Positions 1 through 6,778 of a stretch of 23,902 nt of DNA are shown piece by piece (within the stretch, counting starts at the first letter, position 1; each line of letters opens with the position of its first letter). A model generated the notes under the pieces. The model was not told the origin of the DNA. It did no database searches and was given only the letters and a program-made list of their open reading frames with translations. The stretch is from assembly GCA_964353405.1 (NCBI GenBank), contig CAYGWJ010000155.1:1-23902 (forward strand), read 5' to 3'. A program made the translations under genes and the position numbers. The DNA is from JBGLNJ01 sp964353405. GTDB lineage: Bacteria > Chloroflexota > Anaerolineae > Fen-1058.

Positions 1-164
1 TTTAGGGCCTTGTGCCCGTCGCAAGTCCAACGCCCGCAAGGGGCTAGGCTACCTCTCCGACAAGCTGCTAGGAGCCTGTCGGAGAACCCGTAGTTTAGGG
101 CCTTGTGCCCGTCGCAAGTCCAACGCCCGCAAGGGGCTAGGCTACCTCTCCGACAAGCTGCTAG
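1..164. repeat. 71-bp direct repeat, two copies with 93-bp period
   Basis: Bases 1-71 are repeated without change at 94-164, separated by a 22-base spacer. The first copy begins at the window edge, so it may extend further left. The end of the second copy supplies the TAG stop codon of prfB (161-163 on the minus strand). I see no ORF in it. It is best explained as a tandem array of a small palindromic element whose complete copy is listed separately. Confidence 0.9.
73..159. mobile_element. MITE-like element with terminal inverted repeats
   Basis: The left end AGCCTGTCGGAGA (73-85) matches the reverse complement of the right end TCTCCGACAAGCT (147-159) at 12 of 13 positions. The nine-base core TGTCGGAGA/TCTCCGACA is perfect. 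The 87-bp unit has no coding capacity. A second right end at 54-66 shows a preceding, left-truncated copy in tandem. Size, terminal inverted repeats and tandem arrangement fit a non-autonomous element or a REP-like repeat. No transposase is present, so mobility is inferred. It could also act as a transcription stop for prfB. Confidence 0.5.
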
Positions 165-1259
165 TGACCGACCGTGGATCGCAAGTACGCTGCCATGAAC
201 TCATCCAACCGCCCATCCAAAACGGCGGCAGTATTACCTGTCTCAAATTCGGTTCGGTGATCCTTGACCATCTGGTAAGGATGCAGGACATAGGACCGAA
301 TCTGGCTGCCCCATTCAGCCTTGACGTGCTCGCCTTTCAACTCTGCCAATTGCTCGCGGCGCTTTTGCTCTTCCAGCTCGGCCAGTCGCGCGCGTAGAAC
401 CTTCATCGCGTTTTCGCGGTTCTGCGTCTGGCTGCGCTCGTTCTGGCACAAGACGACGATGCCCGTCGTCAGGTGCGTGATGCGGATAGCCGTCTCGTTC
501 TTTTGCATGTGCTGGCCGCCAGCCGACGAGGCACGAAAAGTATCTATCTGGATGTCGGTCGGGCGAATCACAATCTCGCTGTCTTCACCGATTTCGGGCC
601 ACACTTCGACGAGCGCGAAGGAGGTATGGCGGCGGTGGGCCGCGTCGAAGGGTGACAGCCGCACGAGCCGGTGGACGCCTCGCTCGGCGCGCAGGTAGCC
701 ATACGCGTACTCGCCATCCACGGTCGCCGTTACACTCTTGATGCCGGCTTCGTCGCCGTCCATCTGATCAATAATATCGGTCTTGAAACCGCGCTCTTCC
801 GCCCAACGCGTGTACATCCGCAAGAGCATCTGCGCCCAGTCCGAAGCGTCCGTGCCGCCCGCCCCGGCGTGAATCGCCAGAATCGCGCCGCCTCGGTCGC
901 GTGAGCCGGAAAGCAATAATTGAAATTCTCGGTGTTCCAGGTCACTGGTCAGCCGTTCGACTTCGCTGGCTACCTCCGTGCCCAATGCCCCGTCATTCTC
1001 GGCCATCGCCAGCTCAAGCAGTTCGCTGGCATCGCGGACTTCTTTTTCAATGTGCAGCCAACCTTGCACCTCACCCCGCAGCGAGGTCAGTTCTCGCATC
1101 GTCGCCTGCGCTGAATCGGGATTACTCCAGAATTCAGGCGACGACGAGAGTTTTTCCAGCGCCTGAATTCGGCGTTGCTTGCCCGCTACGTCAAAGACGC
1201 TCCAGGATGCCGGTGATCTTGGCTTCCATTTCGACGAGCCGGGGTTTCAATTCTTCCAC
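161..1259 (-). CDS. prfB: Peptide chain release factor 2 (programmed +1 frameshift)
   Basis: RF2 reads UGA and UAA stop codons and releases the finished peptide on the ribosome. The catalytic GGQ motif is in AGGQHMQKNETAIRITH. The stop-reading SPF tripeptide is in RLSPFDAAHRRHTSFA. The gene is in two frames. A 22-codon first part starts at GTG 1257-1259, with GGAG nine bases upstream, and ends at an in-frame TGA (1191-1193). The rest is read after a +1 shift, beginning GAC GTA GCG. The joined product is 22 + 343 = 365 residues, the same length as E. coli RF2. Annotating only the single-frame part from 1099 would lose about 53 residues. The stop codon TAG lies inside the flanking repeat. No secA is seen next to it. 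Confidence 0.95.
1190..1205 (-). promoter_or_regulatory. prfB autoregulatory +1 frameshift site
   Basis: The coding strand reads CTGGAGCGTCTTTGAC. An internal Shine-Dalgarno-like GGAG (1200-1203) stands three bases before the slippery CTT (1194-1196), which is followed by the in-frame TGA (1191-1193) and C. This matches the known RF2 signal (SD-like stretch, then CTT TGA C). When RF2 is scarce the ribosome slips +1 and makes RF2, so the gene senses its own product. Confidence 0.95.
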
Positions 1260-1306
1260 AGTGATTCACTCCATTGTGCGGCAATGCTGCCGAATAGTTG
1301 TAGGGG

Positions 1307-1315
1307 ATTTTACCA
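1307..1315 (-). promoter_or_regulatory. Probable extended -10 promoter of prfB
   Basis: The minus strand reads TGGTAAAAT about 48 bases upstream of the prfB GTG. It has a TGn extension and a 5/6 match to TATAAT. No good -35 box is visible. It lies between the tRNA-Leu terminator and prfB, where a separate promoter is needed. Confidence 0.45.
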
Positions 1316-1375
1316 TACTTTTTAGGCGAGGCGTGAAACGTCACACGGCAGGCTTGGCTTCACCCTCGTGGGGAT

Positions 1376-1404
1376 AAACAAAACACCCGGCTCCCGCCGG
1401 ATGT
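1376..1404 (-). terminator. Rho-independent terminator of tRNA-Leu
   Basis: On the minus strand a nine-pair stem (ACATCCGGC with GCCGGGTGT, one G-T pair) closes a GGGA loop and is followed by TTTTGTTT. It lies 19 bases beyond the tRNA-Leu 3' end. Confidence 0.85.
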
Positions 1405-1422
1405 GGTCTGTCTTATCTTGAA

Positions 1423-1503
1423 TGCCCGCGAGAGGACTCGAACCTCCACGCCTTGCGGCACAGGCCCTCAACCTGCTGCGTATGCCAATTCCGCCACGCG
1501 GGC
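1423..1503 (-). tRNA. tRNA-Leu (anticodon GAG)
   Basis: The acceptor arms GCCCGCG and CGCGGGC pair, followed by discriminator A. The anticodon loop TTGAGGG on the stem GCAGG/CCTGT gives anticodon GAG, reading CUC and CUU. A variable arm (TGCCGCAAGGCGT region) marks a class II tRNA, and the T loop carries GGTTCGAGTCC. CCA is not encoded. It has its own promoter and terminator and so is a single-gene unit. Confidence 0.95.
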
Positions 1504-1514
1504 AACTGCGCGGT

Positions 1515-1542
1515 ATTATAATCGAATCATCCGGCTTGTCAA
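1515..1542 (-). promoter_or_regulatory. Sigma-70 type promoter of tRNA-Leu
   Basis: On the minus strand, TTGACA (1537-1542), a 16-base spacer and TATAAT (1515-1520), both perfect consensus, lie 12 bases upstream of the tRNA 5' end. It sits just past the stop codon of the sensor kinase gene. Confidence 0.9.
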
Positions 1543-1555
1543 CAGCCTGACCGAC

Positions 1556-4500
1556 TCACCTGTTTCTGAACCATCCCTGAATAGGGCTGGTCTCCGTTGC
1601 CCCACTGGTCGGCAACGCCATGAAGAAGGTCGAGCCTTGTCCAATCTGGCTGTCCACCCACACACGCCCGCCGTGCCAGTCCGCGATAGACTTGACGATT
1701 GACAATCCCAACCCAGAACCTTTGATGTCGAGCGTATCGCGCCGCTTGATGCGATAAAACTTTTCAAATAGTCGGCCCTGGTCGGCGGGAGCGATGCCGA
1801 TGCCTGTGTCGGACACGCACACGATGACCGAATCGGCCCGCTCGTCCAGCCCGACCGTGATTGAGCCGCCCGACGGCGTGTATTTCATCGCATTGTCAAG
1901 CAAATTGCTGATGGCGCGCTTGACCAGTGCTGGATCGGCCAGCATCGCGCGCTGCGTGTTGATTTCAGTCTTGAGGTCCAGGTCAAACACCATGGCGCGG
2001 CTGCGTGCTTCGTCACACACATCTTTCACCACATCGGCCAGGACACAGTCCACGCGCTGAAGACCCACGCCCGCTTCGATGCGTCCCAGGTCAAGCAAGT
2101 CGTCAATCAGCTGGCTCATCTGCTCGATGCCAGCCTGAATTTTCTCCACATAGTCTATCTGCTTGGGCGTCAGCTCGCCCACCATCGACAGCATCGAAGT
2201 GTAGCCGCGCATGTAGGTCAGCGGGCTGCGCAAATCGTGGCTGACCGTAGCGACAAACTCGGATTTGATCGCGTCAAGCTCTTTAAAGTGAGACACGTCG
2301 CGCATAACGGCAGCGCGGCCCAGCGACGGGCCGCCATTCAACTTGATGTCCGAAGCACTGCCATACAGCGTGCGACCGTCGGGCAGGATGATTTCGCCGG
2401 TGTGTGGGCCGCCATCGGGCTCGGGCGTGGTCAGCAGTTGAACCACCGACGGATCGAGGACGGTTTCTTGCACACGCTTACCCACCACGCGCGTCGCGAC
2501 CACGCCGAAAGCAATCTCGGCGGCCGGGTTCATCAACAACACACGGTCATCCGGGCCGGTGACGACGACGGCATCGCCAGTGCTGATGAGAATCGCGGCC
2601 AGGCGCTGCCGCTCGTTTTCTGCCGTTTGGAACAGCCGCGAGTTTTCCAGCAGCACATCCACTTGCCCGGCGAGCGTGGTCAGGATATCCTTTTCCGTCT
2701 CGGCAAAGTGATGTGGCTCGCCATACGCCAGCCACAGCACGCCTGTCGCGTCGTTCAGCCGGCGCGCCGGCAGCACAGCCAGCGCGCGGACGCCATAGTT
2801 GACGAAGGACTGGTCGAACTGTCCTCGCATCCGCGCAATGCTTTCCACCCACAACGGCTCGGTACGCAGTCTGGCCATTTCAGCCAGCCGCTGGTCGAGA
2901 ACCGTGATTTCGCCGGGCAGAGCCTGCCCGGAGCTGGAAGTGACATCACCACGCTTCCACACCGCACTGGGCGTGCCATCCCGGGCCAGCAAAAGCAACC
3001 GCGCCGAGCGCGCGCTGCTCACTGCCAGTGCGCCCTCCAGAATCGGCGGGATGCCACGCTCAAGATCAAGGCTGGAAGCTACAGCCTGGCTCACGTGCAC
3101 GAGCAGAGACAGATCTTCAAGCCGCCCCTTGAGGCTAGCGCGCATCTGTTCGAACGCCTCGCCAAGCTGGCCGACTTCGTCTTCGCCGCGCACGAGCACC
3201 GGGGTTTCGAGCTTGCCTTCGGCAATCTGCGTCGTTGCCTGCGAGAGCAGATGCAATGGTCGCGTCATCCGCTGGCTGACCGCGACCATCGCTACACTGG
3301 CGATGAACGTCAAGAGCAAAAGCAAAACGACCAGTGGGGCCGAGACCTGCGCGGCCAAACCCAACACGGCGGCATACGGCAGCTCGATGACGGTCGTCCA
3401 TGGATAGCCCTGCACCGGGCGGACGTAGAGCAAACGCCGCGTGCCATCTTCAACGGAATTGACGTACACCAGCCCACCTTCGACGTCGGCCAGCGGCTTT
3501 TGCGAGCTATCGAGCCGCCACTCGGTCATGAGCCGATCGCTGCGCCTGGTCGTCGCCAGCACAATGCGCCCGCGCTCGTCCACCACAAAGCCTTCACCTG
3601 AACCTAGCGTCGCCTGCAATCCGGCAAGCGCACGCGTCATCATCGGGTTTGTGTTCAGCCGGGCGCGCCCGACGAGTGCGCCCGCCCGCACGCCGCGCAC
3701 GTCTTCGACCGGCACGACGAAAGACATCAAAAGGGTGCCGGTCGCAACACGCTGCGGTTCACTGACGCCCGGCGCCCCGGCAGACACCGTTCGCATGACG
3801 AGCGTCCGCTCTTCTTCGGTCAATTGTCTTGGCCCGCCGGGCGGATAGGCGCTGGTCGGCGCGCCCGAAGCATCGGTCAAAATCATCTCATCAAAAAACG
3901 CCCCGGCGCGGACGCCATCGGCCAGTTTGTTCTGGCGCGCGGTCGAGTCGCTGCCACGGAGTTGCGCGTCACCTGCAAGCGAGCCGATCAGGCTCTGGCC
4001 GGTCTGGAAGAAAAACGGAATATCCTGCGAGGCGCTCGCGGCATCGCGCGCCATCTGCCCGATGGCCTGCTGAGTGGCTGCATGGATCGTCGTCGTCGTG
4101 ACGGCGGCCACGAGCGCCGCGATCATGATGAGCATGATGGGGACGAACGTAAACAGCAAGCGCCGATTGAGGCCGCGCGCAAAGGGCGGAGCGGAGCGCG
4201 CGGCCTGCGCAGGACGCAGTCTGGGCAAGCCAGCGTAAAGGATTTGGCCCACGCCACCGGCCAGGATACCTTCCACCAGCGCTGGAAGCCCGCCAGACAG
4301 GAACAGTGGCCACGCGAGGTCGAGTGCGTAAAGCGGCTCACCAGAGGCATGAACATAGGTAGCCGGCAACATCAGAGGCCAGATGAGCAAACGCGCCAGC
4401 ACGCCAGCCACAATTGGCTGCCGCAGCATGGACGACAATCGCCCACGGTAATCCTGTCGCAACAGAAAACCGACCATCAGCCCAAAGAACGCAAACTCGA

Positions 4501-4909
4501 ATGGCTGCGTAGTCTGACTACTGGTGAACAGCGCACGCGTCAGGCCCCCCAGGAATCCGGCGAACATTCCCGGACCCGCGCCGAACCACGCGCCGACGAG
4601 CAGAATCGGCAGGCTGCCCAGCAGGGGAGTGGGCGTGCCGGTGGCTTCTTGAGGTCGGTCGGGCATCGGCGGGCGTGTGATGGGGGAGTGCCAGGCTAGA
4701 ATAATGTTGAGCAGCACGGTGGCGAGACAGAGCGCCAGGAAAAGCCAGCGATTTGTCTTGAGCCGCGACCAGCCGGTCCGCGTTCCGGCGAACGCCCAGA
4801 CTAGCGTCAGGAAATATAGCGCCAGGAGGGCCAAGCCTTCCAATTGTCTGGCGGGAGGAAACTCGACAAAGGGAACCCGCCACAAGCCCAGCCAGTCTAT
4901 CTGCAGCAT
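1556..4909 (-). CDS. Multidomain membrane sensor histidine kinase
   Basis: A 1117-residue sensor kinase. The N-terminus has about six membrane segments (residues 24-228) resembling a 5TM-type sensor region. A further segment (250-272) leads into an extracytoplasmic double-Cache-like domain (about 275-508), closed by a membrane helix (512-546). Inside the cell follow HAMP (547-600), GAF (about 600-755), PAS (about 768-870), HisKA with phospho-acceptor His891 in VSHDLRSPLTYMRG, and HATPase with N-box Asn1006, DTGIGI (1034-1039) and GSGLGLS (1064-1070). All catalytic motifs are intact. It should autophosphorylate in response to an external ligand and pass phosphate to a response regulator. None is encoded next to it, so it is an orphan. 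The ATG at 4907-4909 fits a promoter 50 bases upstream, though the Shine-Dalgarno is weak. Domain borders are estimates. Confidence 0.9.
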   Translation of the reverse strand: MLQIDWLGLWRVPFVEFPPARQLEGLALLALYFLTLVWAFAGTRTGWSRLKTNRWLFLALCLATVLLNIILAWHSPITRPPMPDRPQEATGTPTPLLGSLPILLVGAWFGAGPGMFAGFLGGLTRALFTSSQTTQPFEFAFFGLMVGFLLRQDYRGRLSSMLRQPIVAGVLARLLIWPLMLPATYVHASGEPLYALDLAWPLFLSGGLPALVEGILAGGVGQILYAGLPRLRPAQAARSAPPFARGLNRRLLFTFVPIMLIMIAALVAAVTTTTIHAATQQAIGQMARDAASASQDIPFFFQTGQSLIGSLAGDAQLRGSDSTARQNKLADGVRAGAFFDEMILTDASGAPTSAYPPGGPRQLTEEERTLVMRTVSAGAPGVSEPQRVATGTLLMSFVVPVEDVRGVRAGALVGRARLNTNPMMTRALAGLQATLGSGEGFVVDERGRIVLATTRRSDRLMTEWRLDSSQKPLADVEGGLVYVNSVEDGTRRLLYVRPVQGYPWTTVIELPYAAVLGLAAQVSAPLVVLLLLLTFIASVAMVAVSQRMTRPLHLLSQATTQIAEGKLETPVLVRGEDEVGQLGEAFEQMRASLKGRLEDLSLLVHVSQAVASSLDLERGIPPILEGALAVSSARSARLLLLARDGTPSAVWKRGDVTSSSGQALPGEITVLDQRLAEMARLRTEPLWVESIARMRGQFDQSFVNYGVRALAVLPARRLNDATGVLWLAYGEPHHFAETEKDILTTLAGQVDVLLENSRLFQTAENERQRLAAILISTGDAVVVTGPDDRVLLMNPAAEIAFGVVATRVVGKRVQETVLDPSVVQLLTTPEPDGGPHTGEIILPDGRTLYGSASDIKLNGGPSLGRAAVMRDVSHFKELDAIKSEFVATVSHDLRSPLTYMRGYTSMLSMVGELTPKQIDYVEKIQAGIEQMSQLIDDLLDLGRIEAGVGLQRVDCVLADVVKDVCDEARSRAMVFDLDLKTEINTQRAMLADPALVKRAISNLLDNAMKYTPSGGSITVGLDERADSVIVCVSDTGIGIAPADQGRLFEKFYRIKRRDTLDIKGSGLGLSIVKSIADWHGGRVWVDSQIGQGSTFFMALPTSGATETSPIQGWFRNR

Positions 4910-4959
4910 TGTGGATGCTCTCTGTATGGTCGCGACTGGCGTGTACCGCCAGCGAGGAG

Positions 4960-4988
4960 ATTATAGCACGAAGGGTAACACCTGCAAA
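4960..4988 (-). promoter_or_regulatory. Promoter of the sensor kinase gene
   Basis: On the minus strand, TTTGCA (4983-4988, 4/6 match), a 17-base spacer and a perfect TATAAT (4960-4965). It is back-to-back with the cold-shock gene promoter, with the two -35 boxes about 32 bases apart. Confidence 0.7.
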
Positions 4989-5020
4989 ACGTCACGCTGC
5001 AGCTGTGTAGCTCAACTTGC

Positions 5021-5049
5021 TTGACGACCAAGTGATTGTGTGGTATTAT
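5021..5049 (+). promoter_or_regulatory. Promoter of the cold-shock protein gene
   Basis: TTGACG (5021-5026), a 17-base spacer and TATTAT (5044-5049), each 5/6 consensus. Expected transcription start is near 5056, giving a leader of about 138 nt before the csp ATG. Long structured leaders are known for cspA-type genes. Confidence 0.85.
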
Positions 5050-5095
5050 AGTGCTGTAGGACGAAGCAAGTTCTGTATCGGCCAGTAGATGACTG

Positions 5096-5131
5096 ACCGC
5101 CCAGGCTTATTCAGCCGGGGCGGTTTTTCTT
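5096..5131 (+). terminator. Terminator hairpin in the csp leader (attenuator or sRNA end)
   Basis: ACCGCCC (5096-5102) pairs with GGGCGGT (5118-5124). An inner stem GGCT/AGCC closes loop TATTC, and a T run TTTTTCTT follows. This has the full form of an intrinsic terminator, yet it stands 40 nt downstream of the promoter and 60 nt before the csp start. Transcripts would either stop here as an RNA of about 75 nt or read through into csp. An ATG at 5089 would open a 22-codon leader reading frame across the hairpin (stop near 5155), but it has no clear ribosome site. Confidence 0.75.
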
Positions 5132-5193
5132 ACCCCCGGCCTCGATCTCGCTTCTGACCTGCATATCTCACACGAAAGGGAATAGGTGCAATA

Positions 5194-5403
5194 ATGAGCG
5201 AACGATTAGCCGGAACAGTCAAGTGGTTCAACGCGAGCAAAGGCTTTGGTTTCATCGCGCGCGACGGCGGCGAGGATGTCTTTGTGCATCACTCGGCCAT
5301 TCAGAGCGAAGGTTACCGCCAGCTTGAAGAAGGCCAGCGCGTCGAGTTCGAAGTCGAGACCGGCCCCAAGGGCCTCAAGGCCGTCAACGTCAAGGCTCTG
5401 TAG
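5194..5403 (+). CDS. csp: Cold-shock domain protein (CspA family)
   Basis: A 69-residue single-domain OB-fold protein that binds single-stranded RNA and DNA and melts mRNA structure. RNP1 (KGFGFI, 16-21) and RNP2 (VFVHHS, 29-34) are intact, as is the opening TVKWFN. The length is typical of the family. An AAGGGA ribosome site precedes the ATG. It has its own strong promoter and a leader with an internal terminator hairpin. An RRM protein gene follows 109 bases downstream on the same strand, so both may belong to one RNA-chaperone unit. Confidence 0.97.
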   Translation: MSERLAGTVKWFNASKGFGFIARDGGEDVFVHHSAIQSEGYRQLEEGQRVEFEVETGPKGLKAVNVKAL

Positions 5404-5471
5404 CGAGTCAGTTATTCATCAGCCGCGCTGACCTCGGGCCATTGGTTGCGATTCGGCGCGCTTTGCGCGTG

Positions 5472-5493
5472 CCTCAGGTGGGGACACCTGAGG
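5472..5493 (+). promoter_or_regulatory. Perfect hairpin with GNRA loop before the RRM gene
   Basis: CCTCAGGTG (5472-5480) pairs perfectly with CACCTGAGG (5485-5493) around a GGGA loop. It ends 20 bases before the RRM start codon, just upstream of its AAGGAG ribosome site. There is no T run, so it is not a terminator. An mRNA stability, processing or translation-control element is inferred. A smaller CGCGC/GCGCG hairpin lies just upstream (about 5457-5469). Confidence 0.55.
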
Positions 5494-5512
5494 GCGGCAC
5501 AAGGAGATTCTC

Positions 5513-5860
5513 ATGGGTAAGAAATTGTATGTTGGCAACCTGCCTTACAGCGCCACCGAGGCTACGTTGCGCGAGTTGTTTGCTCCGCTCGGCGAAGTGA
5601 CCAGTGTGTCCATTATCACCGACCGCGATTCGGGCCGCTCGAAAGGTTTTGGCTTTGTCGAGATGGCGACCGACGCCGCGGCCCAGCAGGCGATCAGCCA
5701 GCTCAGCGGCAAGTCGATGGATGACCGGGCCATCACGGTGGCGGAAGCCCGCCCGCAGGCCGACCGTGGCGGCGGACGTAGCGGCGGCTTTGGCGGCGGA
5801 CGTAGCGGCGGCGGCTTTGGCGGCGGACGTAGCGGCGGCGGACGTGGCGGCCGACGCTAG
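5513..5860 (+). CDS. Glycine-rich single-RRM RNA-binding protein (Rbp type)
   Basis: A 115-residue protein. An RRM fills residues 3-82 with RNP2 (LYVGNL, 5-10) and RNP1 (KGFGFVEM, 44-51). The tail (about 84-115) is made of Gly/Arg/Ser/Phe repeats of the GGGRSGG type. This is the layout of cyanobacterial Rbp proteins, which are single-stranded RNA binders often induced by cold. AAGGAG at good spacing supports the ATG. The tail is encoded by a short tandem DNA repeat (about 5770-5850). It lies downstream of csp and upstream of a terminator-like hairpin. A close paralogue is at 11556-11888. RNA targets cannot be told from sequence. Confidence 0.95.
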   Translation: MGKKLYVGNLPYSATEATLRELFAPLGEVTSVSIITDRDSGRSKGFGFVEMATDAAAQQAISQLSGKSMDDRAITVAEARPQADRGGGRSGGFGGGRSGGGFGGGRSGGGRGGRR

Positions 5861-5896
5861 TTCAACTGCTTGCTGGAAAATCGAAAACAACGTCAA

Positions 5897-5925
5897 AAAC
5901 GGGCACAGCCATGCTGTGCCCGTTT
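5897..5925. terminator. 13-bp hairpin terminator after the RRM gene
   Basis: AAACGGGCACAGC (5897-5909) and GCTGTGCCCGTTT (5913-5925) pair perfectly around a 3-base loop. The plus-strand T run is short (TTT), while the minus-strand side has TTTTT, so it may work both ways. It ends only 18 bases before the next start codon. The downstream gene must therefore rely on read-through or a promoter I cannot see. Confidence 0.7.
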
Positions 5926-5943
5926 GAGTAGGAGGGGACACCG

Positions 5944-6438
5944 ATGAGTGTTGAGCAACTCAAAGCGGGTGATCAGGTGTTTCATCCGATGTATGGTTTC
6001 GGTGTGGTCGAAGGCATGACCACGCGCGACCAGTCCGGCCAGACGGCAAACTATTACGGGGTTCGACTTTCGGCTGGCGGCGTTTTGACCGTGCCGGTAG
6101 TCCGCGCCGAAGCGGTTGGGCTGCGCCGTGTTGTCAATGGCCTCAAGACGGTTATGGCCTGTTTGCGTTCTCCAGCGCATCCCTTGCCTGACAATGACCG
6201 CCAGCGAATTGTCGAGTTAAAGGCCCGCTGGCAATCGCCTCTGCCGGGCGCTTTGGCCGAAGCTGTGCGCGATCTGCTGGCGCGCAGCCGCAGTCGCAGC
6301 TTGACACCCGCCGACAAAAAATGGCTGTCCAACGCATGTGACCGCCTGAGCGACGAGGCCGCCCGCGTGGATGCAACTGACCTGGCTGTGGCGCGTACCG
6401 CGATTCAGCGCGAGATGGATCAGTTCAAGGCGCGCTGA
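5944..6438 (+). CDS. CarD/CdnL-like transcription regulator
   Basis: A 164-residue protein. The N-terminal part (about 1-60; FHPMYGFGVVEG, then YYGVRL and VPVVRAEAVGLR) matches the RNA-polymerase-interacting domain of the CarD/CdnL/TRCF family. The C-terminal part (about 75-164) is helical and basic. Such proteins bind the RNAP beta subunit and the upstream edge of the transcription bubble, stabilising open complexes, often at rRNA promoters. A strong AGGAGG ribosome site precedes the ATG. tRNA-Pro follows with its own promoter. The C-terminus is divergent, so CarD versus CdnL is not resolved. Confidence 0.85.
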   Translation: MSVEQLKAGDQVFHPMYGFGVVEGMTTRDQSGQTANYYGVRLSAGGVLTVPVVRAEAVGLRRVVNGLKTVMACLRSPAHPLPDNDRQRIVELKARWQSPLPGALAEAVRDLLARSRSRSLTPADKKWLSNACDRLSDEAARVDATDLAVARTAIQREMDQFKAR

Positions 6439-6451
6439 GCCTGGGCTGACC

Positions 6452-6480
6452 TTGACGGTCAAAGCACACAAGGGTATACT
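6452..6480 (+). promoter_or_regulatory. Promoter of tRNA-Pro
   Basis: TTGACG (6452-6457), a 17-base spacer and TATACT (6475-6480). The tRNA begins 11 bases after the -10 box. Confidence 0.88.
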
Positions 6481-6490
6481 TGCGCTCGTT

Positions 6491-6565
6491 CGGGGCGTAG
6501 CTCAGTACGGTTAGAGCACACGGTTTGGGACCGTGGGGTCGGAGGTTCAAGTCCTCTCGCCCCGA
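6491..6565 (+). tRNA. tRNA-Pro (anticodon TGG)
   Basis: The acceptor arms CGGGGCG and CGCCCCG pair, with discriminator A. The D arm GCTC/GAGC, the anticodon stem CACGG/CCGTG with loop TTTGGGA (anticodon TGG, reading CCN), and the T arm GGAGG/CCTCT with TTCAAGT are all present. CCA is not encoded. Confidence 0.95.
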
Positions 6566-6594
6566 CTGTAGACTACAAAGGCGAATTTAGTAGC

Positions 6595-6640
6595 TGTGTG
6601 GTCTCCTATGGGTGGTCGCTGCAAAACCTCAGACCACACA
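6595..6640 (+). terminator. Possible terminator hairpin after tRNA-Pro
   Basis: TGTGTGGTCT (6595-6604) pairs perfectly with AGACCACACA (6631-6640). The loop is 26 bases and the following tract TCTTACTCCTTCTT is only pyrimidine-rich. The span from here to 6778 is more A+T-rich than its surroundings and shows no gene. Confidence 0.4.
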
Positions 6641-6778
6641 TCTTACTCCTTCTTGCCACTTGTAACAGTTTCATAACATACCGCTTGTGTCCTTTGCTCA
6701 CGCTTTGCTCCGTTTTGATTTGGGCTTGTTCTTTTGTAGCCGGCCTTGAAGCTCTGCATACTTTTTCCGCAAGAACTC

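Noticed and set aside
1516..4699. Several long plus-strand frames opposite the sensor kinase (for example 2237-3601 and 3824-4699)
   Set aside because: They are shadows of a G+C-rich gene on the other strand. They lack ribosome sites and protein-like motifs, while the minus frame has complete kinase motifs.
5770..5850. Short tandem DNA repeats considered as a CRISPR-like or minisatellite array
   Set aside because: They are in frame and encode the Gly/Arg tail of the RRM protein. There are no unique spacers.
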